A DNA stretch of 64,000 nucleotides from Coenobita brevimanus (GCA_032717465.1 CM064681.1:8996332-9060331), one strand, 5' to 3'. Shown: positions 1 to 11,335, counted from the stretch's first letter. Program-made: numbers and translations. The notes: generated by a model not told the origin, from the sequence alone.

Positions 1-821
1 CGGGACGGTAGACAGACGGACGGATGGAGGATAATGGAATGGGCGGGATGGTGGTAAGATAGGGACAGGTAGGTAGCTGACTATTATCTACCTGGAATTA
101 AAAGGACTCTCGGCATGAAACTTCTACAGCTTCAAGGGAACAAGAATCCTAGGAGTCTTAACCCTTTCAACCAGAGGACGTATAATTCAACCTACACATG
201 CCATCACCAAACAATTACTGATATATTTAGCTTCCGTACAGATCTTTCATAACAGAGGTGCTTAATATTGTTTTTTGCCCCTTCACTGATAGGGGCTTCC
301 CAAAATTTTATTGTAATAGTCTGGAGGTAGAAAGAATACAAAACTAAGATTCATTCATAAATTAAAAGGATAAATAATGGCTCTGAACAGAAATGCATAG
401 GTGAAGTAATGAAGTGTGTTGTAAAATTTTCAAGCGAATAACAACAGCCAAAAAACTGATGACAACGTTAGGTTAGAAAGTGGTTATGACTGACGTGATA
501 CCGAAAGGCTGGCTGATACGAGGGTGACTGGATACGACGTGCGGCATTACTTTATTATGATGCCAAAAGTAATACTAAATCACAAACTATTATCTGGTAT
601 ATTTCCAATACATAACTATCTTCAGTATCTCTCTCTCTCTTTCTCTCAATAAAATATACTCACATTATTCATTTCATACTAATGTACAGAAGCCTCAAAC
701 AGAAATAAAACAGAAAACCAGAGAGGCAATATTTGCTAGCAAATGAGTGACATTTCCCGACTATGCTTCTTATATGTTATTACGGACATTTGCCTGCAAA
801 TGTAACTCAATGAAAAGAATT

Positions 822-823
<2 letters not shown>
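1..823. other. AT-rich non-coding DNA, no gene seen
   Basis: No open frame with plausible protein composition is visible on either strand. The stretch is AT-rich and contains one degenerate hairpin-family copy (listed separately) and a short interrupted CT run near 628-648. Confidence 0.6.
166..336. repeat. Hairpin (foldback) family copy, degenerate
   Basis: The left arm resembles the family start (CCAGAGGACGTATAATTCAAC near 172). The right arm is well matched (AATAGTCTGGAGGTAGAAAG, 315-334). The two arms are inverted relative to each other, as in the complete copies at 50720 and 62033. The middle holds a smaller palindrome around GCCCCTTCACTGATAGGGGC. Confidence 0.5.

Positions 824-876
<53 letters not shown>
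824..876. repeat. (AC)n microsatellite
   Basis: Uninterrupted AC dinucleotide run of about 53 bp. It ends in GAGCCGCACC and is followed by a short, GC-richer 100-bp segment before the purine tract. Confidence 0.95.
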
Positions 877-879
<3 letters not shown>

Positions 880-1010
880 CCGCACCGTTCTCAGATTTCA
901 GGGCAAGTGGCGGTGTGCGCGTCGACGGTGTGTCTTTTGGCCGTGAACACAGTGATCCGGCCGTGTTCAGACCACGACCCCGTATCATTAAGCAGGACCA
1001 ACGCGGCATT

Positions 1011-2530
1011 TCTTGGCTCTCCCTCCTTAGATGTGGGCAGGAAGAGGGGCAGGGAGTGTGTGAAGGAGGGAGTGTGAAAGGGCTTGTACTGGAGAAAGGT
1101 GAGGGAAGGAGAAGGGATGGAAAGGGATGGAAAGAGAAGAGAATGGACGGAAAAGAAGGGAAGGGAAGGGAAGGAAGGGAACGATGTGGGCAGAAAGAGG
1201 GGCAGGGAGTGTGAAAGGGCTTGTATTGGAGAAAGGAGAGGGAAGGAAAGGGATGGAAAGAGAAGAGAATGGATGGAAAAGAAAAAAGGAAAGGGAAGGA
1301 AGGGAATGGTATGAGACAGAGAGGTTGGAGGCAGAGAGAGGAAGGAAGTGTGAAGAGAAGAGTACAGGTCAGTGAGGAAGACAGAAAAAGGAAGGAGAGG
1401 GACAGAATGGGAAGGGATGGAAAGGGAAGGGAAGGAGAGGAAAAAGGAGAGGAAAGGGAAGGAGAAGGAAAGAAGGGGAAGAGAAGGAGAGGGAAGGAAA
1501 GGGAAGGGGAGGAGAGGGAAGGAAGGGGAAGAGTAGGAAAGGGCAGTGTGAGGGAGAAAGACGTGAAGCGAATAAAAGGGAAGGAGTTATTAGTATAGAA
1601 AGGGATGGAAATGGATGAGATGGAAAGGAAAGAAGCCACTGATATAGGAAGGGAAGGGATGTGAAGGGAAGGGAATGGAAGGGACGGGAGGAGAAGAAAA
1701 GGAAAGGGAAGGGAAGGAAGGGAGAGAGTGGGATGGTGATGGAGGAAGGGGTGGGGTGGGATGGGAGGGACTGGGAAAGGAAGGGCCTACTGAGACATTT
1801 TGATGGCTATTGATGGAAAGGAAGGATAGGCAATAGAAGGGAAGGGGTAGTGACGGAGAATGGGATTGGCTGATGTGGAAAAGGTTGAGATGGAAAGGGT
1901 GCAGAAAAGGAATGGAGGTAAACAGGCAAAGTGATGGCTGTATGGATGAGAAGGAAGGGAAAGAGAATGGAAGACGATGGGGAGAATGAGTGGAATGGTA
2001 GGTGATGGAGAAAGGAGGTAAGAACGGCCAGAGAAGAATAAGAAGAAAAATAAGAGATACAGTAACGATGGGAAAGAGAAGAAGGGAGGTGACAAAGAGT
2101 GAGTCGGTGAGGAGGTATTGGTGAGAAAGAGACAAGGGAGGAAGGAGGCTGGTAAGTTTGTAGAGTGAAGGGAAGGGTGTGGGTGGATTGGTGGTGGAGG
2201 GAAGGGAGTGGGTGAAAAGAATGGTAAGGGTGGTATAGGTGAGACACAAGGAGGGTGAAGAAGTGAAAAAAAAGTCAGGTTATGAATAGGAATAACTTTA
2301 TCAGGGGAGGGAAAAACAGACCAAAGATGTGAGAGCGTGAAAGAGGAACAGATGAATGAGTGGGAGTGTGACAAGGATGGGGTGATAAAAAGGTTGGGAA
2401 TTAAGAATGGATTGATAAATGAAAGAGGAAAGCATAATGAAGAGATAGTAAAGGAAAGAGGGATGAACAGGACTGGATAAAAAGAATCAGAAAAGGGTGA
2501 CATGAGAGCATTAACTCCTTGAATCATGGG
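1011..2530. repeat. Purine-rich tract (GGAA/GGGA type), 1.5 kb
   Basis: The plus strand is overwhelmingly A and G with few pyrimidines: AAGGGAAGGGA, GGAAAGGGATGG and similar words. Both strands carry long open frames only because stop codons are rare in such composition: Ser/Pro/Leu/Phe on the minus strand, Arg/Glu/Gly/Lys on the plus strand. I do not regard those frames as genes. Such tracts can form triplex (H-DNA) structures in principle. Confidence 0.85.
1031..1289. repeat. Tandem duplication, about 156-bp offset
   Basis: GTGGGCAGGAAGAGGGGCAG at 1031 recurs as GTGGGCAGAAAGAGGGGCAG at 1187. Both are followed by AAAGGGCTTGTAxTGGAGAAAGG and GGAAAGAGAAGAGAATGGA in the same order. This is a recent local duplication inside the purine tract, with small deletions in the second copy. 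Confidence 0.75.
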
Positions 2531-2699
2531 AAGTAAATTATATTCCTTCTCGCTATTATCAGACTTTCATTCAGCTTCTAGTAAATTCTTCTAACTGGAA
2601 CGGCCAGATATGACTTTTTCTTAACACTTTCACTACAATACATCTTTCCAAACTGAGTAAAATAGTTTGTTCATAACCTGATTAAAACAGAAGAGTCAT

Positions 2700-3480
2700 G
2701 GCAGTGAAGAAGTTAGTGGGTAATGGATGAAGAGGTTAAGAAGAGGTGTGCATAGGTAAGAGGGGGGGAAGGAGAGGAAGAAAAATGATATAGTGACGAA
2801 AATGGGATGGAGGGAAAAATGATATATGGATGGGAAAGGTTAGGATGAAAATGTGGGATAAGGACCGGGAAGGAGACACGGGAGGGGCAGGGGACATGGG
2901 AGGGGTAGGGGACATGGGAGGGGTAGGGGACATGGGAGGGGTAGGGGACATGGGAGGGACAGGGAAAATGGGAGGGGTAGCGGACGTGGGAGAGCTTTGG
3001 GACATGGGTACGGTATAGGGGTAGGGAACATGGGAGGGGTAGGGTCCATGGGAGGGGCAGGTGACATGGGAGAGGTAGGGCAATAGGAGGAAGGAGAGAT
3101 ACACACGTGGGATACAGGGGACAAGAGAAGGAGATGGTGTGGATGTATAGGAAAAGAATGTCAAAGTATAGACAGGAGAAGGACAGAAGCGCGGAAGGAA
3201 CTTGAATGAAAAGAGATTAAAGGAATAGAGAGGGTAACTGAGTTAGCATTAGGGGACATACTAGGAAAGTCCCATGGATGTGTACATGAGAAGAAGGGAC
3301 GGGATAGGCAGACTTGACTAGGTAAGAGGTGGCAAAAGAAAAGGAAGAGGACAACAAGAGGAGGACAGAGAGCTACGGCAAGAATGGGGAAGGGAGAGAG
3401 AGAGGAATGAGGGATTACAGTATAGTTGGGATGAGAGGGCAACGGGAGAGGGTAAGGGAGAGCGAGGTGAAAAGAGGAGG
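2700..3480. repeat. Second purine-rich tract
   Basis: G/A-rich plus strand with a G-rich minisatellite in the middle. Open frames crossing it are compositional artefacts (Met/Ser/Pro on minus, Gly/Asp/Met on plus). Confidence 0.8.
2873..3090. repeat. 18-bp G-rich minisatellite
   Basis: The unit GGGGACATGGGAGGGGTA is repeated head to tail about 8-12 times. The central copies (2891-2962) are almost identical and the outer copies have diverged. Each unit supplies three G-runs of 3-4, so adjacent units could form G-quadruplexes on the plus strand. Confidence 0.85.
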
Positions 3481-3610
3481 TTAAAGTGTCAATTAACCTC
3501 CAGTTTCAGGGAGTTTTATATTGTGACCTGCAGTTAGTATAACGATGTTGACAATCACGGCTGAGTACATTGGTTTTAGTCCCCCAAGACGGTGAGTTTT
3601 CTTTTATTTT

Positions 3611-3792
3611 TTGTTACCACGAGACGACTTTACTATGCTCAGAAGTTTTCGAACATGAAGAGGTCACATAAATCTTCACTCTCTGTCACGATTAGGGTCC
3701 TCTTGGTAATGTCTGTTTCCACGCTTCCATGACCTTTGTAATGCAATCAATTAAATCCTAAGCTGAGTAAAGTCGTCTGACAGTAACATGAA
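3611..3792. repeat. Hairpin family copy, both arms
   Basis: Left arm TTACCACGAGACGACTTTAC (3614-3633) and right arm GAGTAAAGTCGTCTGACAGT (3765-3784) are reverse complements over most of their length. The left arm is followed by the family's TTTTCGAA motif. Total length is about 180 bp with a diverged centre. Confidence 0.65.
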
Positions 3793-4739
3793 CAAAACGC
3801 AATGATGTTACAGAACCAAAAGACTTACGAACACATCCATTAAACACGATGACCATCAAACTCTATAACGTAAAGGTGATTCTCAATAGAGTATCCATTT
3901 TTTTTTCCCCTAGAAACCTTCCTTCCTTCCTTTTCAACTGATATCACTTACCGTAAATAGCGTATATACCTTTTAGACAATTCATTTTATATATCGACAT
4001 TTTCTTCCTATAGTATACAGTATTATAGATGTTTTCTTGATCTAAATAATATTCTGAGGGTTTTTATAATAACAGTTTATTTGGTCTGTGTCCTATCAGG
4101 CATTTTTTCTCTCTGTCTGTGAAATCAGATAATAAAGCATGAGATGACCATTTCCAAGTAGGAAAATACACAAAAAGTTATCACCGCTGTCACTTATACT
4201 TGCAATTTGCCATTATGTGTCCTTGATAGAATTCTATGCCTTAGTCTCCCTGTGGAACTGGATTTTGACACGATAGGAACTCTTCATGTAAGATAAGATA
4301 AGATTCGCACTGTTCCTCGTCGTTATCGCTGTCTGTCTCTCTAGTTATTAGTGTTTCATAATCTCAGGTAATAAGTCTTGCATCCTACATAGAATTTTGT
4401 ACAGTTGCGAATACATACACTGATCCACTTATCACTGACTCTTACTAAAATCCAAAAAATCTAGTGATACGACCTCCTGGAGGAAACAATCTCTCTCAGA
4501 ATATTATCGATGAGTTTGTACTTTTTCGACTAATAATTTTGAGATACTAAACACATCTGTACCATAGTCTCCCTGTGAAATAATACTATGACACAATAAC
4601 AAGGAGGAATTTTTCGAGCCAAACCTATTCCTTATGGTAATGTTCTGGGCTGTTAGGGGTGTGGGCTGTTCCTCTCGTGTACCCCAGTAAATCATCCATT
4701 CCCTGTGATTCCCTATGAACAAGATATCAACACCTTTTT
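3793..4739. other. AT-rich non-coding DNA, no gene seen
   Basis: No supportable gene. A short phrase around TAGTCTCCCTGTG occurs twice (near 4241 and 4566) with similar downstream words, suggesting an old local duplication. The one 72-residue minus-strand open frame (4504-4722) has no recognisable motif. Confidence 0.5.
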
Positions 4740-4779
4740 AACCAACGACTCCCTCCCTTCCTTCTATCCCTGACATCCT

Positions 4780-4842
<63 letters not shown>

Positions 4843-5808
4843 CAAGAGATATCACCACCATTTTTCTTTCTTCTTCCTCTGCCACATCTCACTTCCCTAG
4901 TACCCTTTCTCTCTTTTCACCTCCCTTTTACAGTATATTTCCTTTTTCTTTTCTTGTATTTTAGCTGTTACTTTCCACTCTCCTTCCTTCTCTATTCTCC
5001 TAATCTCTTTCACTGTTACCACTTCCTTCTCTCGTACTTTTCCCTTCCTCATCTTTCTTTTGTCCATCTTCCTTTACTATCCTGCCTACCCCCACCGTCA
5101 TCACGTCCACCTTACGTTGTTTGTCATTTAATTCTCACCTTTCGTCTTCTTTTATTTTATTTTATTTTTTTTTACATCTTTTCAGCCTTCCTTAATTCAC
5201 ATCCCTCTGTTTCTCCCTCCTTCCCCCATTTTTTTTTTCTTGCACACCTCGTTGCTCCTCTAAAATCCTCTCCATCACTCCTTTCTCTTCTCAAATCCTC
5301 CCATCACCACACCCAAAACACTGCCTTATCCCTTCCCCAACCCCTTCCTTATACCTCACTCACTCCTTTTCCCTTCCCTCTCTCCTCTTCTGTATCCCTT
5401 CCTCTTCCCTCACATTCCTTTCACATCACTTCCCCTTTTTCCCTCCTTTTTTCCTCCCTCTCACCCCTTCCACACCCCCTCCCAACCCACTGCATCCCTT
5501 CCCACTCCCTACCCCTCCCTTTCATTCCCTCTGCGCTCTCTCCCCCTCTTTACCCCTCTCTCTCACCTCTTTTATACCTCCCCCCTCCATCTCACCTCTT
5601 TCACTTCGCCTTCTCCCCATCCTTCTCATCCCATCCACACCTTACCTCCATTTTATCCCTTCCATCTCCCCCTTTCTCTCTCTCACTCCTTCCGTACCCC
5701 TTGTCTTCCCCTTCTCCCTTCCGCACCCTCTTCCTCCTCCTCCTCACCCTCTCCTCCACCCCCTGTCTCTCTTCCCTCCATCCCCTCTCCTCCGCACCCC
5801 ACCAGCAG
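4740..5808. repeat. Pyrimidine-rich tract, 1.1 kb
   Basis: The plus strand is almost all C and T. It includes a near-pure (CT)n run at 4781-4839. The 316-residue plus-strand frame through it (4954-5904) is Ser/Pro/Leu/Phe and is an artefact of composition. The tract ends at CCACCAGCAG, followed abruptly by sequence of balanced composition. Confidence 0.85.
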
Positions 5809-5905
5809 GCCCGGCGACCATTACTTAAAGCGTCACTCCCATTACCCATTGGCTATGCACTCGGGACTATGGAAATTGGCGGTGCGGCTGAACATTCGTC
5901 GTAAG
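5809..5905 (+). other. Balanced-composition island, exon-like
   Basis: After 1 kb of pyrimidines, a CAG is followed by about 90 bp of mixed sequence ending at GTAAGTTTG, a full +1 to +6 donor consensus. Read in the upstream frame it would give a short peptide ending in a stop just past the donor. The acceptor-like look is partly inevitable because any AG after a pyrimidine tract resembles a 3' splice site, and the three bases before the donor fit poorly. I do not recognise the peptide. Candidate small exon only. Confidence 0.15.
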
Positions 5906-6716
5906 TTTGTGACCCCTGCCTTCACCACCCTCTTTCCTTCTGCCTATCTATCCGTCTATCTGTCTGTCCTTTAGTGTCTGCGAAATCCCTTCTATCTTTG
6001 TTTCATCTGTCTGTCTGTCTGTCAAGCGTGAAAGCCTAGTGCATTACCTATTTCCTTCTTCCAAACACTTTTCAGTTGGGCAGTATTCTTTATTATCTTG
6101 CTGAATTAATTCGAACTTGGCATAATTGACCGCTGGCCAGGCACTCCCAGACACCTTCCTTATTTTCCCATTTAGTCCTTTTAAGGGTATTTATGAGGTT
6201 ATTTGTCAAACCACACAAACACACTTATTTTGGGATCATTTGTTCTTGTGTTTTCATTAATCATCACTGAAAGCTTCACAGAAAAATGTCAATGTACTGT
6301 AGCTGTGTGAAGACCTTCCTGTATATCCTTGGCATATCTTTAATTCTATCTCTCCATCTGTATGATACTACCCCGGAGCTCCCCACCCCCCCTCCTTCAC
6401 ATTCTATCGATCAGCCAATTTACCCATCTGTCCTTCATCGCTCCCGTACACTCACTCATCGTACGTACCTCTCTCTCTCTCTCTTTCATTCTATCTCTAT
6501 TTATCTGTCTGTCTGTCTGCCTATTTGCCTGCGTCTGTCTGTTGTCTAGCGCTTCAGTCTGTCAGGGATCGCTCGACGACAGGACCTCCGGGTGTGTGTC
6601 CTTAGCCATTAACGATACCCCACTTTCCACAAAACACCATCCCCACCGCCCATCCTTGCCCGTGGGATGATAAAGTTAGCCCCTTCAGATTGATGCCATC
6701 TTTTTTTTTTATTTTC
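5906..6716. other. Non-coding DNA with (GTCT)n patches
   Basis: Short interrupted GTCT/TCTA runs lie near 5943-5970, 6006-6022 and 6500-6545. No gene is recognisable. Open frames near 6286-6670 are mostly Ser/Leu/Thr/Pro from simple repeats. Confidence 0.5.
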
Positions 6717-6846
6717 TTTGCCGCCAGACGACTTTCTTTGACTCGGGAGAAAGTTTTCGAAATGGGGATATTAATTTTACCCTTTATTAACCCCTGCTGT
6801 AAAAGAGACCTGTATTAGGTTCAATAAAGTCGTCTGGAAGTGGCCT
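6717..6846. repeat. Hairpin family copy, both arms
   Basis: Left arm GCCGCCAGACGACTTTCTTT (6720-6739), then TTTTCGAAATGGGGATATTA, a TTAACCCCTG right-half box, and right arm CAATAAAGTCGTCTGGAAGT (6822-6841). It is about 130 bp, with the gene-free loop typical of the family. Confidence 0.7.
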
Positions 6847-7439
6847 GATTAAAATGAAAACATATAACCAATCTGAGGAGGTAAAAAATAACTCACTGTC
6901 ATCTGAAGAGGATTTAAGAAATGATTTTCGCCACGGAACACTGTTATAGGAGTAAAAGAGTAATATATATATATATATAAAATGGCATCGCTTACAATTT
7001 ATGCATGTAAAATATCAGTATACGTGATCACTCAAAATTAAACGCCGGAAATTTTTAAAAGCTTGTACAAACTTCCATGATGAAAGACCTCTCGAAGGGA
7101 GATGTTTGGATGCAGCCTTCAATAATCCATTCACTACTAGGGCACATTCACAATCTGAGTAAAATGACTGGAAGCAGCACGAACGAAATCTTAAAAGGCG
7201 TCACCGTGTCAAGGGGACGGAACTCTTATTTCTATCAGCTTGCCTGGTGAAGGAGGTGTGCTAGATAAATAAGCGTTTCTCTAGCCAACTGATTCATTAA
7301 GTTACAATATCATTCCCGAATTTTTTTTTACCTTTGCCTGCAAGAAACGAAGTGTGCAAGATAAGTATGACGTTTCTCTAGCCACCATGTTCCTTAAGCT
7401 TCTTTATTGTTTCTGATAAATCACTCTGTAAGTAATTTA
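6847..7439. other. Non-coding DNA with a 97-bp tandem duplication
   Basis: GTGTGCTAGATAAATAAGCG / TTTCTCTAGCC (about 7256-7290) recurs as GTGTGCAAGATAAGTATGACG-like sequence with TTTCTCTAGCC (about 7352-7385), an old tandem duplication. A right arm of the hairpin family (GAGTAAAATGACTGGAAGCA) lies near 7158-7177. A short (AT)n run is at 6961-6980. Confidence 0.5.
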
Positions 7440-8110
7440 CGAAGTGACTGAACGAGACCCAAGCACTGACTGAACAGGAGACAAGCACTAACTGAACAAT
7501 ACAAACACTTACTGGGCAAGAAAATACTGATCAACAAAAAAACACTGACTGGATAAGAAAACAAATACAGAATGAACAAACACTGGCTCAACAAGAACAC
7601 GAAGCTGAACAAGAAAAATCAATGACTGAGTAGGAAAAACACTGACAGGAAAAACATAAATGCCGACTGAGATAAAAATACTAGAACAAACTGAACATAC
7701 TCTGAATGAACAAAAACACAAACACTGGCTGAACAAACAGTGATTGAACAAAAACACAAGCACTGACTAAGCAAGAACAAGCGATGACTGAACACTGGCT
7801 GAACAAGAATGCAAACACTGATTGAAAAAAAAAAAAAAAAAAAAAGCTCCGACTGAGCATGAACAATAACACTAACTGAACAAAAACACAAATGCTAAAT
7901 AAGAACACAAACACTGAACGAGAACACAACATTGAACTAACACCGACGGGCCAACAACCGAACATTGACTGAACTACTGTAACAGATTGAACACACACAG
8001 ACTGAACAATTACTGACTGAATATTTAGGAAGCACTGACTGATCCAGAACACCTGCACACTGAACACTGAACAAGCAAGCACTGACTGAACACGACTGAT
8101 CTGAAACACT
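7440..8110. repeat. Degenerate minisatellite, CACTGACTGAACAAGAACAC
   Basis: About 670 bp of loosely repeated words CACTGACTGAACA, AAGAACACAAACACTG and TGAACAAAAACACA at roughly 20-25-bp spacing. Read on the minus strand it gives overlapping Val/Phe/Gln/Ser/Cys-rich frames (7421-8176), which are periodic because the DNA is periodic. A 21-bp A-run (7828-7848) interrupts it. Confidence 0.8.
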
Positions 8111-8187
8111 TGGGTTAAAATGGGTGAGAAAGCGGAAATAGACTTGGGATGATTTATATACTTGCTCAAACCCCAAGCACGTATGCC

Positions 8188-8191
<4 letters not shown>

Positions 8192-8263
<72 letters not shown>
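8192..8263. repeat. (TG)n microsatellite, 72 bp
   Basis: Uninterrupted TG run following GTATGCCTGTA. Confidence 0.95.
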
Positions 8264-8264
<1 letters not shown>

Positions 8265-8393
8265 AGGGATCTGAAGTAGGCAGAGAGGTATGTAGACGAG
8301 AGGAATCGAGAAGAGAATTATAAAATTGACGATGAAAAAAAAAAAAAATACTGACAAGAAGACAGATACAGTACTAAGGACGGGGGTAGGGGC

Positions 8394-8398
<5 letters not shown>

Positions 8399-8432
<34 letters not shown>

Positions 8433-8516
8433 AGGATGAGCATAATGATAAACTATAAGAAAAACATGTAATCAAAAAAGGAGAAGAAAACAGAACAAAG
8501 GGTGAGGAAAAGGTCG

Positions 8517-8547
<31 letters not shown>
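8399..8547. repeat. Two (AG)n microsatellites
   Basis: Pure AG runs at 8399-8429 and 8520-8547 are separated by about 90 bp of A-rich DNA. Confidence 0.9.
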
Positions 8548-8550
<3 letters not shown>

Positions 8551-9110
8551 GTCGTGTTCTACCCTAGTGGGGCGAGAGCGCCAAGTGAGGACAAGAGGTA
8601 TAATTTTCATTACAAAGGAATAAGCACTTGGAGACGACCGGGCTGGCGCTCATCCGTCATCATTTGGTCGTCTCTCGCCCTCAGGAAGTCCAGTCCTACC
8701 CCAGCCACTCCCAAATCTGGCCTCTGGAGTCCCTTATCCCAGAGTCTAGAGTCCTTGCCCATCCTTCCGTAAAGCAGGTTTTGAGCTTCTCAGGGACTCA
8801 TTTCGATCGAGTTCTCCACCTACAAAAACTTTTCTACGTCCTAATGCCGTCTTGGAGCCTCTACGAGACCATTAATCCCAGAGCCTCGCGTAAATCCTGC
8901 TCCAGGATTAAATGGGAAAACAGGGTCGGTTGATTTTATGGATGCTTTGGCGGGGAGGAGAGGGGAGAAATCCAAGGTTAGCAATAGTATTTGTGGCCCG
9001 GACAAATTGCTTTGATATAAAAACGATTAGCCGATGCTGCGAGTAAAATGTGATGTGAGACTCAGATAAACGCATTCTTGAGGTAAAAATTGCATGAGAA
9101 GGCTGTCTAC
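8548..9110. other. Mixed-composition DNA, no recognised gene
   Basis: 8560-8940 has balanced base composition and two overlapping plus-strand frames (84 and 101 residues; 8518-8772 and 8628-8933) without any domain I recognise. Splice-like strings occur (CTCGCCCTCAG at 8676) but with no supporting frame conservation visible. It is one of few non-simple stretches in the first 9 kb, so it could hide a lineage-specific exon. Confidence 0.35.
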
Positions 9111-9313
9111 TATACTCTTTTTCCTCTAACTCTGTCTCAAATTGCCATCTGTACATCTTCACTTCTAAGTTGTGGCAATGTATTAAACTAAAATATGATG
9201 CTAGTCATAAAGTGCTATGTAAAGGACGTAGGCCATATCACTTTTTTTTCTGCCAATGAGATACGTGAAGCAAGCTGCGAAAGGACAAAAATATTTGAGC
9301 CAAGTTAAAATGC
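9111..9313 (+). mobile_element. MITE-A copy, forward
   Basis: It begins TATACTCTTTTTCCTCTAAC and proceeds through AAATTGCCATCTGTACATCTTC, GATGCTAGTCATAAAGTGCTATG, GAGATACGTGAAGCAAGCTGC to GAGCCAAGTTAAAATG. This is the same order of blocks as the copies at 41256 and 50057. It is diverged but near full length (about 200 bp), with no coding capacity. Confidence 0.75.
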
Positions 9314-9757
9314 AAGAATTTAAGTTGTAAGTTTAAAGAATAATGCTTGGACTGATGCTACTACTCAAATGCTGCGTATCCTTGCTTTATTACAACAATA
9401 TTAAACTGCTGAGCTTTACCACTGACCATGTCTGACCGAAGGAATAAAGCTGGTCAAGAATCCGTGTCTTTATTTAATATTTTAACTTCGAATTGCCTTC
9501 GTTTTCTTTCACTTCAGGTCACGTCGACGATTTTCCTGTGTTCAAGAGGCACACAGGCCAGCAGTAACTTCAAGGATTATTCTAATCTACTACAGACGAT
9601 TTCATTCAGCTCATAGACGCTTACCGTATCCAAAGGGTGTATATGTTTACGAAGAAATTAACTGATGACAAAACAGCATTAGTTCGTTCACCGTAACTGG
9701 CTTGAGTATTTGGTCCTTTTGCATTTTTAAATCTAGCTTAGTAGGAAATTAAGACTA
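9314..9757. other. AT-rich DNA, nothing recognised
   Basis: No repeat family member or supportable gene seen. A 62-residue frame (9428-9616) has no motif. Confidence 0.5.
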
Positions 9758-9900
9758 CAATGTGGCTCTACATCCCGTTATATAGCACTTCTTCGTGACT
9801 AGTACCATATTCTGGTGTTAATCTTTTATTACACCTCAGTGTTCAGAATGGAGACAGCGTAATTTTAGGCCAAGTTAATGTGGACAGTCGTGATTCTATA
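9758..9900 (-). mobile_element. MITE-A copy, reverse, 5' part missing
   Basis: GGCTCTACATCCCGTTATAT and GCACTTCTTCGTGACTAGTACCATATT, then AGAATGGAGACAGCG and TTTTAGGCCAAGTTAATG, match the reverse complement of the family in order. About 60 bp of the end containing the pol-like GCAGCTTATTTCACGTAGC block is absent. Confidence 0.65.
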
Positions 9901-10699
9901 CTAGAGAGACCAAACACTGAAATACCACTGTCGGGTACATAAGTGGACTTCTTAAGGGACCAGTTAATATCAGTGTTTGTAATATTGGTGGTGGTGGTGA
10001 CCCAGCCTGGCTATTACGGAGAGTTTTGAGGCATTAAATACGGGGTCATAATTCAGCATTTTTCTTGCCTGCAGACGATTTTATTCACCAGAAGAGAGTC
10101 CGCTGGAAGAAGTGTTTAATGAAGGCTGTATGTAACACCTGCACTTCTAAAAGTCAGACGAAGATGAATACAATTGTCAGAAAATATCGAAAAAAAAAAA
10201 AAAATGGTCTGGGCTGAAGGGATTACGTTTATGGGCAGTGCTCCTAACGCATTTATTTCTATATATGACACTTTAGTAATAACTTCTATTTTATCAATGA
10301 AAATTATGTCCACACTACAAAAATTTCAACAACATAACGAGGGTACTGGTGTGCATTTCAGAAAAACAAATCGCTATGGAAAATGTGCTAGAAGCCCCTT
10401 AGAAACTAAGAGAATATTTTGGAAGTGAGAATGCAAAGGTGTACACACGCTCCCAGGTTCTGAAGGTCTCTTATGGAATACTTTTGAGGGTGAGATGTGG
10501 TAGGCCTGCATACCACAGGACACAGCAAAAGTCAATAACCAGGCAGAGAGTCAAAACATCCATCTCCTTGCTTTAGAGACAATATGACCTTCAAAGGATG
10601 GAAAGGTGGTTGGCGGGAGGGTGCTTGCTCACACTATCGCTCTCTTAGTTATAGTTTTAAGGACACGACCAGTTATGATACTCTGCTCACTATAGGCTG
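9901..10699. other. Non-coding DNA with hairpin-family left arm
   Basis: A family left arm (TGCCTGCAGACGATTTTATTC) occurs at 10068-10088 followed by AAGAAGTGTTTAATGAAGGC. Small frames flanking the A-run at 10190 (65 and 84 residues) have no recognisable motif. No gene supported. Confidence 0.5.
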
Positions 10700-10897
10700 C
10701 ACACAATAACTTCGCATAGATTTTCGCCCTTTTTTAGCTTATTTCCCGTAGCTCAGTGACAGAATGAGACTACGACCCTGCATCTTTACCACACCACATT
10801 TTTTAAGACAAGCACCACAGTCAAGTGCCATTCTGTTGCCATAGCACAGCAAACGAAATGAAGAGATGATAATTTCTGGCCCAAATTAAGTCACTAA
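10700..10897 (-). mobile_element. MITE-A copy, reverse, strongly diverged
   Basis: Blocks GATTTTCGCCCTTTTTTAGC, TTATTTCCCGTAGCTCAGTGACAGAA, CTGCATCTTTACC, TTGCCATAGCAC, AAGAGATGATAATTTCTGGCCCAA occur in reverse-family order. The terminal repeats are degraded. Confidence 0.55.
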
Positions 10898-11040
10898 AGT
10901 GTGAGTATTCGTCTGGTGAATGCTGGTGGTGACAATGAAAGAATGCTACTGATATCAACAAGTTTTTGTAACGGTTAAACAAGTCAGATGATTGTAATAC
11001 CTCGCAAGAAGCTAGAAATTATCCTTTTATAAACCTGACC
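10898..11040. repeat. Degenerate hairpin-family arms
   Basis: TTCGTCTGGTGAATGCTGGT near 10908 and AAGTCAGATGATTGTAAT near 10981 resemble right and left arms respectively, reversed from the usual order. These are weak matches. Confidence 0.3.
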
Positions 11041-11335
11041 CGTTAAACCTCTCTGGAGTGTAGGGTCGTTAGGCTAAACAGGCGGAGGTTGCCAGTAAAT
11101 CCCCCCAAGTGGCATTAAATGAACAACGAACTGTAACTATTCCTTGGACGTGAACATTAATTGGCCACACTCGGTTGGATCACCTTAACCTACTACTGTT
11201 TAATTATATGGTTACCATCTAACGCAGTAAGTGTTTCCCAGGTGCACAGGAAATAACTGGGTTTGTCATTTAGTGCAGAATCACCTGAAAGCCGAGGTTT
11301 ATCAAGTGAGTGGATGGTGGGTGTCCCTCCTTCTG
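11041..11335 (-). mobile_element. Composite SINE-like repeat, copy 1
   Basis: TTATATGGTTACCATCTAACGC (11200-11221) followed by GTTTCCCAGG and then TCATTTAGTGCAGAATCACC and ATCAAGTGAGTGGATGG matches, block for block, 48612-48720 downstream of the tRNA-like head in the copy at 48420. The tRNA-like part here (TTAACCTACTACTG) is degraded. About 14 bp inserted after CCCAGG distinguishes this copy. It is non-coding and the orientation is by analogy with the better copy. Confidence 0.5.

Noticed and set aside
4954..5904. 316-residue plus-strand frame
   Set aside because: Translation of a pyrimidine tract. Only the last 30 residues leave simple sequence, and those are noted as an island.
7421..8176. 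Overlapping Val/Phe/Gln frames as a repeat protein
   Set aside because: Open in several frames at once with similar composition, as expected for a minisatellite and not for a coding gene.
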